From the NCBI GenBank assembly GCA_041859045.1, contig JBHELB010000053.1, positions 81,664-145,663 of the forward strand: 64,000 nucleotides of DNA, in the 5' to 3' direction. Position numbers and translations under genes: made by a program. Below are positions 51,117 through 59,428 of the stretch, piece after piece. A model generated the notes under the pieces. It did no database searches. It had not been told where the DNA came from and saw only the letters and a list, made by a program, of their open reading frames with translations. The stretch comes from JBHELB01 sp041859045 (GTDB taxonomy: Bacteria > Hydrogenedentota > Hydrogenedentia > Hydrogenedentales > SLHB01). Positions within the stretch are counted from its first letter, which is position 1, and each line of letters starts with the position of its first letter.

Positions 51117-51731
51117 TCACGACCGCTCATCGACGGCTAGGTGCGATTCGTCGTTAAGCGCCAGAATCTTGGTGCGGTTCGGTGTGATTTCGATGAAGTG
51201 AAACGCGCCGTTTCCCATGCTGAAACGAGTCGCGTCGGCATACACTAGACCCAGCGCATGCGCCACGATCAGATCGGTGAACGTGCCGTGGCTTACCACG
51301 GCCACTGTCTGAGGAGCGCTTGCGTGCTTCTCGGTCAGCCACGCCAGAATACGCCCCGCCCTAGCGAACGCCTCTTGTCGTGACTCGGGGAAAGCCGTGG
51401 AATGAAGCGGCGCATCCACGGGCACGGCTGTCCATGGGAAATCGACGGCGATCTGTGGCAAAGACCACGCCGCAGGGTTAGCCCCAACCTCGTAGAGCGT
51501 AGGCAGCAGTCCGCAAGACGTTCCGATCGCTTCGGATATCACGCTTGCTGTCTGCAAGTTCCTCAGAAGCGGCCCGCAGTACAGGACATCGCACCCGGTG
51601 TCGGCGAGTCGCAGACCGACTGCACGCGCCTGGCGTTTGCCCAAGGGGGTCAGCGCAGGATTGTTCGCGCTGATAAGTATGCCGTGGGCGTTTTCCGTCG
51701 TCTGTCCATGGCGAATGAGAATAAGACGCAT
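51117..51731 (-). CDS. Histidine phosphatase family protein
   Basis: The 204-residue protein starts MRLILIRHGQTTENAHG, the phosphoglycerate-mutase-type RHG motif with catalytic His in IRHGQ. It carries LTPLGKRQARAVGLRLA, YCGPLLRNLQTASVIS and the second His in VAVVSHGTFTDLI. Members remove phosphate from sugars, cofactor precursors or proteins. Length suits the CobC/PhoE-like group. It is convergent with the beta-propeller gene and stands 109 bases from the DUF2961 stop. Confidence 0.9.
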   Translation of the reverse strand: MRLILIRHGQTTENAHGILISANNPALTPLGKRQARAVGLRLADTGCDVLYCGPLLRNLQTASVISEAIGTSCGLLPTLYEVGANPAAWSLPQIAVDFPWTAVPVDAPLHSTAFPESRQEAFARAGRILAWLTEKHASAPQTVAVVSHGTFTDLIVAHALGLVYADATRFSMGNGAFHFIEITPNRTKILALNDESHLAVDERS

Positions 51732-51840
51732 AGCAAATCACCTTCGTACCACGAGTAGTGCCCCGCGCTTCAATAGATGGGGCGGAGCAAGAATTCGAAA
51801 AAACGTTCGGATTCCTGCATCCGCCCCGGTCTATCGTCCA

Positions 51841-53937
51841 TTATTCACGCGTGAATAACCCCGATTCCGCGTAGTGCAGTCCTGTGCGCCAGTCCGGTCG
51901 CCACCACAACTGCGATGTCTCTTCCTCTGCGGCGTCCGCATCGTCCAGGCAGATGTTGAAGCGGATATCGCTCCACGCATTTTTCTGAACCTGATCGAGA
52001 TAGGACATCGGCACGGCCACCTCGGCGGAGTATCCCTTTGTCGTCTTCTTACAGACCGCCTTTGTTCCCGCGGGCCATTGCGCCGGAGCCACGGCATAGC
52101 TGTTATCAGGATTATCGGCTGGGCTTAGGGCGATGAACAAGCCGTTGCTGGTGCGCTCGTCTCCGTCGTTGGGGCGTTCGCCCTTGGGCCGCGCATCAAT
52201 GCGAATCTCGACACCGTCTTGAAGCCACGGGGCTATCCCCGGCGCGGCGATCACCTGATCGTCGATGGCTTCCATCGCAACGTACAGAAACTGCTCGTCT
52301 CGCGCCAATGCAAAACGATAGGAGGCGTCCTTCGCATCGCGCCACAACGGTCCGCCGATCAAGTCGGCGGGACTCTGCACGGAGAACGGCAACGCCGCCC
52401 ACTCCTCCAAGTTTCCGTCGATCGCAACAGGTTTGTTTGCCTTGGCGAGCGTGAACGGCGTGTCGAAACCACAGGGCTGTTCGATGCTGAACGGAACAGC
52501 GACGCCCGCCGGATCGGTGTAGACAAGATTCCAGACAAGAGTCGTTAGGCTAGTCTCCTGCACGGAAACGGCCGGTGACGCCACGACGGGAATCTCTACC
52601 GTCTGCTTGGATTTAGGCGCGATCTCCCCTTTGACAGAACCCAATACGACAGGCTTCGCGCCTTGAGTGCGAAGCTCCACCTGGTATTGCAGCGGGACGT
52701 CGACTTCGTTCGACACGGGCACCGGGAGTGTGAGTTTGTCTACTTGTGTGCCTGCAACGTTGCAGTGGAGGTAGGAGAACTCCGTCTTTTTGAGGAACAT
52801 CCGCAGTTGTTCGGCTTTCCATTCAACAGAGTTACTGCTGCGCAGAATCCCCGATACCACAGGACCGCCATGCGCCAGGCGATCATACCCCGCAGGCGGC
52901 GCGGGCCAAGGTTTGTGAGGCTCCGATTGGTACCAGTAAGCGACCGAGGAAAAATCGTCTATCCGCTCACCATACCCCTGCAGGACCTTATCGTTCTGAT
53001 CGACGATAGGGCCAACATGCTCGATCTCGGCGCGTAGCGATTTCTGAAAAACGATCGGGTCGGTGATGTGCCACCGATACACCGAAGCGCGTGCCCCGGT
53101 CTTTCCCCCCTCATAGAGTGGGGCGCCGTAGTACGGACCACTCTGTTGGCGGAACCCCCACGCGTCGCAGAAGTAATCCTCCGTTCCCGTCCCGCGCAGG
53201 CCCGGCTTTTCTTCCCCATCCACAAAGAAAAAGTCATCCCCCTCGCCGAACCACGAACCTGAGCGATGGTAAACGCTAAGCACCGTGCCCACGTAATGCC
53301 CACGCCCTTCAATGTCCGCCAGGAGATAGCGTTTCCCGATTGCTGTCGGAAATTCCTGCCGGTACATGGCATGAAAATAGGCCGTGTTCTTCGGAAGTTT
53401 CGGCAAGGTCCGCCAGTCAACGTAGGAGTAAAATGCGCCAACGCGCATCTTCCCTTCGTTGGTGACGGTGATTTTCGCCGACTTCGCGAAAGGCATAGAC
53501 CAGTAGCAGTTCCGGGCCTTGCCCTCCGCAGTCACACGCACAGGCAGGGAATCGACCGGTAAGTTGATCCCGTGCCCCATCGCGAAAAAATCACCCAAGG
53601 GACATTCCACGGAGGGCGTGGTCTCGCCATCCCAGTACATCCGTAGCATCAGCAGACGAGAATGGCCTTCTTCGTATGAGGCGACCGTGTTCCAAATGTG
53701 GCCAATGACGCCAGGTCCCTTGAGATCGGCCAGCACCAGCGTTTCACCCGGCTCAATGGGCGGCGCATCGGCATTGCTTGTCTCCCATGCCTCGGCGCTC
53801 GTCGACGCCCGCATTCCACGCCCTTCCTTGAGCTGCGTCAGGTCGTCCAGCGCGCCGCCGATTCCCGGGGCCGCCAAGGCCGCCGCGCACATCAAAACCC
53901 CACACAGAACCACGCCGCGTCTAAACAGAGCCTTCAT
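51841..53937 (-). CDS. Secreted DUF2961 protein with CBM9-like C-terminus
   Basis: The 698-residue protein has a signal peptide (RRGVVLCGVLMCAAALAAPG), then the DUF2961 domain (LADLKGPGVIGHIWNTVASY, then WDGETTPSVECPLGDFFAMG and GTGTEDYFCDAWGFR). DUF2961 enzymes include alpha-D-fructofuranosidase-like and arabinofuranosidase-like members with a Glu pair. C-terminal residues about 525-698 resemble a CBM9-like module (KPVAIDGNLEEWAALPFS, DGVEIRIDARPKGE, WSDIRFNICLDDADA). ATG 53937 suits the signal peptide; the frame from 54054 is longer. A probable exported furanosidase. Confidence 0.87.
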   Translation of the reverse strand: MKALFRRGVVLCGVLMCAAALAAPGIGGALDDLTQLKEGRGMRASTSAEAWETSNADAPPIEPGETLVLADLKGPGVIGHIWNTVASYEEGHSRLLMLRMYWDGETTPSVECPLGDFFAMGHGINLPVDSLPVRVTAEGKARNCYWSMPFAKSAKITVTNEGKMRVGAFYSYVDWRTLPKLPKNTAYFHAMYRQEFPTAIGKRYLLADIEGRGHYVGTVLSVYHRSGSWFGEGDDFFFVDGEEKPGLRGTGTEDYFCDAWGFRQQSGPYYGAPLYEGGKTGARASVYRWHITDPIVFQKSLRAEIEHVGPIVDQNDKVLQGYGERIDDFSSVAYWYQSEPHKPWPAPPAGYDRLAHGGPVVSGILRSSNSVEWKAEQLRMFLKKTEFSYLHCNVAGTQVDKLTLPVPVSNEVDVPLQYQVELRTQGAKPVVLGSVKGEIAPKSKQTVEIPVVASPAVSVQETSLTTLVWNLVYTDPAGVAVPFSIEQPCGFDTPFTLAKANKPVAIDGNLEEWAALPFSVQSPADLIGGPLWRDAKDASYRFALARDEQFLYVAMEAIDDQVIAAPGIAPWLQDGVEIRIDARPKGERPNDGDERTSNGLFIALSPADNPDNSYAVAPAQWPAGTKAVCKKTTKGYSAEVAVPMSYLDQVQKNAWSDIRFNICLDDADAAEEETSQLWWRPDWRTGLHYAESGLFTRE

Positions 53938-54222
53938 CGTACTTTCCCCTCCCGGACGTTTCGTAGGTTTGGTGCCCATGCACCGGTATCGAGAAATAGC
54001 TGCTATTGCCCGCGACTCCCGCGAGCGCCCGGGAAAGTGTACCCTTTCCCCCACTCTTTTCGCACGCTAGTGAAAGCGGTTCTCCCACGCCTTCCGCCGG
54101 TGTACCACAGGTACGCATAGCGAAAAGGGAGTAGCGATGATTTGTCTTTCTGTTTTCAGTCACAGTGTGGCATCCTTGCCAAAGAAACAGGATGGGGCTG
54201 GCCTTGGCGCGGGGAATATGAA

Positions 54223-54705
54223 ATGAACATTCCGGAGAGCATGAAATCTGAACTGACGGCATGGAACAATGGCCAAGGTATCGACCTCAAGGGCTGGGTG
54301 GGGTGTGCGGGCAATTTCTCCCTGGCCGTTGGCTATGCGTCCAAGTTCTGGCCGGAATTCGTGGAGATTGACGGGTATATACTCACCAAGCCCGCCTCAG
54401 AGAATATGGACTGCTTGAGGACGTGGGAATGTCAGGAGGGGGCCACTCGAAAGGCAACGGAGAAGATACTCAATCATTTCCATATTGCCGATTTCCAGTA
54501 TTATGGGTGCCCTGATATCTCCAAGGATAAGCTCAAGCTGTTGGGCCAAATTCTGAAGGAAATATACGAGGCGAAACTCTGCCTGCAATTCCCCGAAAGC
54601 CCCTGCATTGTCGAGTTCCACGAGCCTGAAGACGAGGACAATCTGCAGGAGTACCAACTCTCGTTCTGGCAGGCAAAACACGAGTATCAAGGCAAATCCG
54701 TGTAG
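54223..54705 (+). CDS. Hypothetical protein, 160 residues
   Basis: This 160-residue acidic protein starts MNIPESMKSELTAWNNGQGI and has no signal peptide. A cysteine/aromatic-rich middle (MDCLRTWECQEGATRKATEK) and the acidic tail (EFHEPEDEDNLQEYQLSFWQ) look like immunity-type or SUKH-like small proteins. I do not recognise a family. GC content looks lower than in neighbours. ATG 54223 has GGGGAA upstream; a longer frame starts at 54142. It stands between the DUF2961 gene and the tolC-like gene, unpaired with a toxin. Confidence 0.5.
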   Translation: MNIPESMKSELTAWNNGQGIDLKGWVGCAGNFSLAVGYASKFWPEFVEIDGYILTKPASENMDCLRTWECQEGATRKATEKILNHFHIADFQYYGCPDISKDKLKLLGQILKEIYEAKLCLQFPESPCIVEFHEPEDEDNLQEYQLSFWQAKHEYQGKSV

Positions 54706-54806
54706 CTGTAGACTTTCGGTCTCTGCTACTTTTTCCCTGGAAGTCGTTTCGGGTAGAATAGAACCTCGACCGTGATTGTGTAAGCAGTAGGAAAGGACCA
54801 GCACCC

Positions 54807-56339
54807 ATGCGAACGCTTGCGTTGTGTGTCGTTTTGATCGGATTTTCGTTTTGTGTCGTCGCCGAGGAAGCCGCTCCGGTTTCGGACTCGAACGGGCGCG
54901 CGGGCACTGAGGAATTTCTGCGGGCGGCGAGTGACTTAACCGTTTCTCCGGCGGATACCGCTATGCCCTCTGGCGAGCCGATGCCACTCCAGGTACGCGA
55001 ATGCGTCAAGATGGCCATCGAAAAAAATCCGCAGGCGCTCTCCGCTCAGGACGATGTCGACGCCGCGACGGCCCGTATCCGTCAGGCCCGGTCGGCGATG
55101 TTGCCGAAAGTAACCGCTTCCATCGCGGGCACGCTGACCGACTACAACGAGCCACACCGCAGCCCCCTGTCGAGTTTAGGCAGTGCCGGAAGCAGCTTCG
55201 GCTCCTTCGGTGCGGGCGGCGGCGCGCTGACGGGACAGCAGCGACTGGCGTTGGCGGTTGGCGGCTTTGTGGTGCAGGACATGTTGAGCAAGAAAATGGC
55301 CGATGCGACCACCCCGCAAGAACGCCTCGTTACCAAGCAACTCAGCATTTCGCAAGTCATCTACGCCGGTGGCCAGATCCAGGCGGCGGTCCGCGCGTCG
55401 GAGTTTCTCGCGAAATCGCAGGAGTGGAAGCGCCTCGCCGCATTGGATAGCCTCGAGTTTGAGACAAAAAAAGCCTACTACGACGCGATCCTGACGTCGG
55501 CGCTGGTGCGGGTGTCAGAAGACAGCGTCAAGACCTTCGAGCGCAACCTTCAAGACGCCGAGAATATGTTCGCGGCGGGCATGATCAGCAATTTCGAAGT
55601 CCTGCGCGCGCGTACGGAACTCGGCACGCGCCAAGCCGATGCGGTGTCAGCGCGGAACGCCGAGCGTCTGGCCCATGCGAACCTGCTGCGCCTGCTCGCC
55701 CTGCCCCAGGACACGGCCGTAGCTCTCGCCCCCGGACTGGAGTGGTGCGATAGCGTTCCAGCCAAAAGCGAATTGATTACGTTCGCCAGCACGCACCGTC
55801 CCGAACTTCTTGCGTTGGATCAGGCGATCGAGGCGGCCAAACAGAACGTCAAACGTGTTCGTGGCGAGTACTTGCCGCAAGTAGCGGCTTCGGCGGACTA
55901 CAAGACGACGGACGGCGGCCGCGCGGTCGTCGCGGATGGATGGACGATGTCCGTTGGGGCGCAGTGGGACATCGTGGCTGGTGGCAAGCGGCGTGGCGAA
56001 CGCGCGGAGGCCGAGGCGCAGACCCGCAGCCTCGAGCACCAGCGCCAGGACCTCGAGCACCTGATCGATCTAGACATCACGCAGTCTCTGATTCAGGTCC
56101 AGGATGCCGTCGCCAAGGTTGCTAGCGAGCGCACCAACGTCGAACTGGCCAAGGAGGGCCTGCGGCTGGCGGAACTGCGATTCAAGGAAGGCGTGGGCAC
56201 GCAGACGGAAATCCTGCAGGCGGAACTCGCCCTTACCGGCGCGGAAACGAAACTGGTGCAGGCGATTCGGGACTACGCGGTGGGCCAGGCCTCTCTCGAA
56301 CGGGCCACGGGAAAGAGTTGGTCGCGTCAGGCGTCCTAA
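54807..56339 (+). CDS. TolC-family outer membrane efflux protein
   Basis: The 510-residue protein has a signal peptide (LALCVVLIGFSFCVVAEEA) and two TolC-type halves (residues about 75-290 and 310-505). Typical segments are KNPQALSAQDDVDAATARIR, KAYYDAILTSALVRVSEDSV and RLAELRFKEGVGTQTEILQA. It forms a trimeric outer membrane/periplasm channel for export. No inner-membrane pump or adaptor is nearby, so its partner is elsewhere. Its stop overlaps that of the small minus-strand gene by four bases. Confidence 0.9.
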   Translation: MRTLALCVVLIGFSFCVVAEEAAPVSDSNGRAGTEEFLRAASDLTVSPADTAMPSGEPMPLQVRECVKMAIEKNPQALSAQDDVDAATARIRQARSAMLPKVTASIAGTLTDYNEPHRSPLSSLGSAGSSFGSFGAGGGALTGQQRLALAVGGFVVQDMLSKKMADATTPQERLVTKQLSISQVIYAGGQIQAAVRASEFLAKSQEWKRLAALDSLEFETKKAYYDAILTSALVRVSEDSVKTFERNLQDAENMFAAGMISNFEVLRARTELGTRQADAVSARNAERLAHANLLRLLALPQDTAVALAPGLEWCDSVPAKSELITFASTHRPELLALDQAIEAAKQNVKRVRGEYLPQVAASADYKTTDGGRAVVADGWTMSVGAQWDIVAGGKRRGERAEAEAQTRSLEHQRQDLEHLIDLDITQSLIQVQDAVAKVASERTNVELAKEGLRLAELRFKEGVGTQTEILQAELALTGAETKLVQAIRDYAVGQASLERATGKSWSRQAS

Positions 56340-56545
56340 GGAACCGGCGCTTTGGCGCGGTAAAGCAGGGTGTAAACGAGGTCTCCCGACCCTGCGCGCC
56401 CGCCCGGTTCATGGGCCATCGCCGTCTGAAGTCCGACGAGTTCCACCGTGGCCGCATTGGTTTGCAGCCACGCGTTGATCTCCGTGTCCAACGCGGCCGT
56501 TTTGTCCTCGTACCCCTTAAACGTTTTCACGAAAATGGGCGACAT
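56336..56545 (-). CDS. Small protein, 69 residues
   Basis: The 69-residue frame has a good AGGAGA ribosome site seven bases before ATG 56545. The product (MSPIFVKTFKGYEDKTAALD onward) is soluble and mixed alpha/beta by eye. It overlaps the convergent tolC-like stop by four bases. No family is recognised. The ribosome site and composition support it as a real gene. Confidence 0.55.
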   Translation of the reverse strand: MSPIFVKTFKGYEDKTAALDTEINAWLQTNAATVELVGLQTAMAHEPGGRAGSGDLVYTLLYRAKAPVP

Positions 56546-56816
56546 TTCCGGATCTCCTCTGACACTTTCCAGAGCGAATCCTAGCATCGCATTTTGCGGC
56601 CGGTCAACTGCTGCAAATTGACAGCCCCCAATGGCGATGGTAATATCCCTAGTAGGAGAAAGGACTTGGCAGGCTAGGGGCGTTCCGGCATGAGAACGCG
56701 GGCCTGCGGCGTTATCTTAGTGAAGGCACTGGACGTATCCAGGGCCGAGTACAGGGCACGAGACGCGGGTCGCTACAGCGCCCGTGCTGACCTAAGATTT
56801 GGAGGGGAAAGACCTT

Positions 56817-57383
56817 ATGCAAGTTAAAGTTTCTGGGCGTCATGTTGAAATCAGCGATGCACTGAGGTCCCACCTTGACAGCCGTCTCGCAAAACTGAAG
56901 AGTCATTTCGAGCGAGTGATCGATGTAAACGTCGTGTTGAGCGTCGAAAAGCATCGTCATATCGCCGAAATCACTGTCCATGCGAACGGACTGCGAATCC
57001 ACGGAAAGGAGTCCTCCGACGACATGTATGGTTCGGTCGATGCTGTTGTAGAGAAGCTCGACCGCCAAATCGAGAAGTACAAGACACGCATCAAGGACTA
57101 TCAGCCTCGAAAGGCGGCCGCACGCAAGGAAGTCCAGCACAACGTCATTCAGATGCAAGAGGCAGAGAGCGGCAATGGGAATGGCGGCGGGGCCACGCCG
57201 AAACATCATGTTGTGAAACATGAAAAACTCGACATGAAGCCTATGATGGTCGAGGAAGCGGTGCTTCAGCTTGAACTGGCCAACGACTCGTTCCTGATGT
57301 TCACCAATGCTGAAACTCATCAGGTCAATGTGCTGTATCCGCTTGCGGACGGAAACTACGGCCTCCTCGAGCCGGAGTTCTAG
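56817..57383 (+). CDS. hpf: Ribosome hibernation promoting factor, long form
   Basis: The 188-residue protein has the HPF/RaiA N-terminal domain (KVSGRHVEISDALRSHLDSR, EITVHANGLRIHGKESS, YGSVDAVVEKLDRQIEKYK). A linker rich in Gly/Asn follows. The C-terminal long-HPF dimerisation domain then comes (KPMMVEEAVLQLELANDSFL and VLYPLADGNYGLLEPEF). The long form makes 100S ribosome dimers in stationary phase. ATG 56817 follows GGAGGGG at good spacing. A 40-base terminator follows it. Confidence 0.93.
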   Translation: MQVKVSGRHVEISDALRSHLDSRLAKLKSHFERVIDVNVVLSVEKHRHIAEITVHANGLRIHGKESSDDMYGSVDAVVEKLDRQIEKYKTRIKDYQPRKAAARKEVQHNVIQMQEAESGNGNGGGATPKHHVVKHEKLDMKPMMVEEAVLQLELANDSFLMFTNAETHQVNVLYPLADGNYGLLEPEF

Positions 57384-57391
57384 AAACTAAC

Positions 57392-57436
57392 AAAACCGGG
57401 GAATGCGCCTGCGGGCCCGTTCCCCGGTTTTTCTTT
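57392..57436. terminator. Terminator between hpf and thiL
   Basis: AAAACCGGGGAA and TTCCCCGGTTTT (57392-57403 and 57420-57431) form a strong stem with a T-rich tail (TTTCTTT). It is nearly symmetric and can serve hpf on the plus strand and the convergent thiL on the minus strand. Confidence 0.85.
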
Positions 57437-57445
57437 ATCAAAACT

Positions 57446-58429
57446 TCAGGGTAGTTGAGCTTTGAAGTGGTCGAAACCGGTGCGAGAGACGGGCTGACCG
57501 TCGATGCGGGCGCCTTCCCAGTCGCCCGTGAATTCCCCGAGAATCGCAACCTTCGAATTGAACTGATTCTCGAATTCATCGATGAACCGAGGCACATCTT
57601 CGGGATCGAGCGCGAACGCAAGCTCGTAGTCTTCGCCGCCGAACAAGGCGAATTCAAGCGGATCGATCTGCGCGGACTCGGCATACGCGCGCAGGCTGTC
57701 GTCCACGGGGATTTGGGCGCGATGCACGTCGAGTCCCAGCCCTGACGTGCGCGCGATATGCCCGGCGTCTTGTAGCAGTCCGTCGCTGACGTCGATCATC
57801 GCGTGTACCCAGCGGTTTGCGCAGAGCCATTGTCCTTCGGAAATGCGCGGATGCGGCTCGGCATGCGCGCGAATGAGCGCAGGCGCCTCTATGCCGTGTT
57901 CGAGCGCGTGCAGTCCCGCGGCGGAGAGGCCCAGGGGGCCGGTGACGGCAAGCAGATCGCCCGCCACGGCATTGGAACGCAGCAGGTAACGGCCTGCCGG
58001 CGCTTCACCAATGACCATTACGTCGATGGCGAGTCCTTGCGGCGAGCGTGTGGTGTCGCCTCCGACGATGACCGTGTTATGGCGCGAAAGGGCGCTGGTC
58101 ATGCCGCGATAGAGAGCCTCAATGTAGCCGACGGGCGTATCGAGTGGGCAGGCCAACGAGATCAGGCTGAAGTACGGCACACCGCCCATCGCCGCAATAT
58201 CGCTCAGGCTCGAGGCAGCCGCACGCCATCCGATTTGTTCTGGTTCGAGATTCCGACGAAAGTGGATGTCTTCGATAAAGAGATCGACAGAGACCAGCAA
58301 TAGATGATCGTGAACGCGCAGGATCGCGCAATCGTCTCCTATACCCTCTATCACGTTGGGCGAGCTCGGCAGCAGACGCGAGATACGGTCGATCAGACCG
58401 AATTCGCCCAACTCTCGTACTGTACGCAT
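57446..58429 (-). CDS. thiL: Thiamine-monophosphate kinase
   Basis: The 327-residue enzyme phosphorylates thiamine phosphate to thiamine pyrophosphate. Motifs are GIGDDCAIL for metal binding, VSVDLFIEDIHF, VVGG-type GGDTTRSPQG, ATP-site DVSDGLLQDAGHI and GGEDYELAF. It starts at ATG 58429, overlapping nothing but standing seven bases from the NnrD stop, so both are probably cotranscribed. It ends the minus-strand unit at the shared terminator. Confidence 0.93.
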   Translation of the reverse strand: MRTVRELGEFGLIDRISRLLPSSPNVIEGIGDDCAILRVHDHLLLVSVDLFIEDIHFRRNLEPEQIGWRAAASSLSDIAAMGGVPYFSLISLACPLDTPVGYIEALYRGMTSALSRHNTVIVGGDTTRSPQGLAIDVMVIGEAPAGRYLLRSNAVAGDLLAVTGPLGLSAAGLHALEHGIEAPALIRAHAEPHPRISEGQWLCANRWVHAMIDVSDGLLQDAGHIARTSGLGLDVHRAQIPVDDSLRAYAESAQIDPLEFALFGGEDYELAFALDPEDVPRFIDEFENQFNSKVAILGEFTGDWEGARIDGQPVSRTGFDHFKAQLP

Positions 58430-58436
58430 GCTGTGC

Positions 58437-59342
58437 TTATCCTTCCTCCAGCGTGCGCCACGCGTCCGGCAGCGCGTCGACAAGGTCTCCGGCGATCAAG
58501 GCGCGCTCGGTCATGCGCGCAGCAGCCAAGTCTCCCGCCAGCCCGTGAAGGTATACGGCGATCAATGCGGCATCGCGCGGCGGCGTGCCTTGTGCAAGAA
58601 GTCCGCCCAGCAATCCCGCCAGCACATCGCCCGCACCGCCCGTGGCCATTCCGCTATTGCCTGTCGAGTTCACGTAGAGGCCGCCTGACTCATCGCAAAC
58701 GAGAGTCGCATGTCCTTTCAAAACAGTCACACAACGATGGGGGATGGAGAACTTTCGGACAGTATCCTCTCGGTCGGCGATAACATCGCCAATAGAGCAG
58801 TCCAAGAGGCGGGCCATCTCGCCGGGATGCGGCGTGAGGACACGTGGGCCTGCGCAGGAGGCGAGAATCGCGGTTGAACGATACAGCGCGTTAAGGCCAT
58901 CGGCGTCGATAATCATCGGTTGCGGACAACTACGCACCATCGCATGGACAAAACTACGCGTCTCGGGATGTTGTGAAAGCCCCGGCCCAAGCACGACCGC
59001 ATCTTTGTCCGCCGCGAATGCCAGCGCGGGTTGTAGCGCATCCAGCGAAAACGTTTCAGTCGCTGTGGCGGGCAATGGCAACGTCATGGGTTCGACAAGT
59101 GAACTCGCCGCGATGTCGGCAAGGGGTTCTGGGATGCCCAGCGTCACGAGTCCCACGCCCGATCGCGCGGCGGCCATTGCCGTGAGCTTGGCCGCGCCGG
59201 TGAAGCCGCGCGAACCCGCCAAAACGAACACATGGCCAAAAGTGCCCTTGTGCGCGTCGCGCGGTCGCGTGGGCAGCAAAGTCCTGATGAAATCGGCGCT
59301 CAACTCGACGGTTCGGTCGTTCATCCGCGGCGTTGTCCTCAT
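58437..59342 (-). CDS. nnrD: ADP/ATP-dependent NAD(P)H-hydrate dehydratase
   Basis: The 301-residue protein is a ribokinase-like fold enzyme that repairs hydrated NAD(P)H. Motifs are KGTFGHVFVLAGSRGFTGAA, VLTPHPGEMARLL and NSGMATGGAGDVLAGLLGG, which holds the catalytic Asp in GDVLAG. It lacks the N-terminal NnrE epimerase domain seen in fusions, so the epimerase would be elsewhere. The start is uncertain: ATG 59342 or 59324, and a longer frame starts at 59408. It stands directly upstream of thiL. Confidence 0.9.
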   Translation of the reverse strand: MRTTPRMNDRTVELSADFIRTLLPTRPRDAHKGTFGHVFVLAGSRGFTGAAKLTAMAAARSGVGLVTLGIPEPLADIAASSLVEPMTLPLPATATETFSLDALQPALAFAADKDAVVLGPGLSQHPETRSFVHAMVRSCPQPMIIDADGLNALYRSTAILASCAGPRVLTPHPGEMARLLDCSIGDVIADREDTVRKFSIPHRCVTVLKGHATLVCDESGGLYVNSTGNSGMATGGAGDVLAGLLGGLLAQGTPPRDAALIAVYLHGLAGDLAAARMTERALIAGDLVDALPDAWRTLEEG

Positions 59343-59428
59343 TCCTATGACATTCGCGCGCACCGTCCCTGCGTGCGTGCGTCGCGTTGAGAACAAGCTT
59401 ACCTGCAAGAGCCGCCGCAGGCAAGAAA

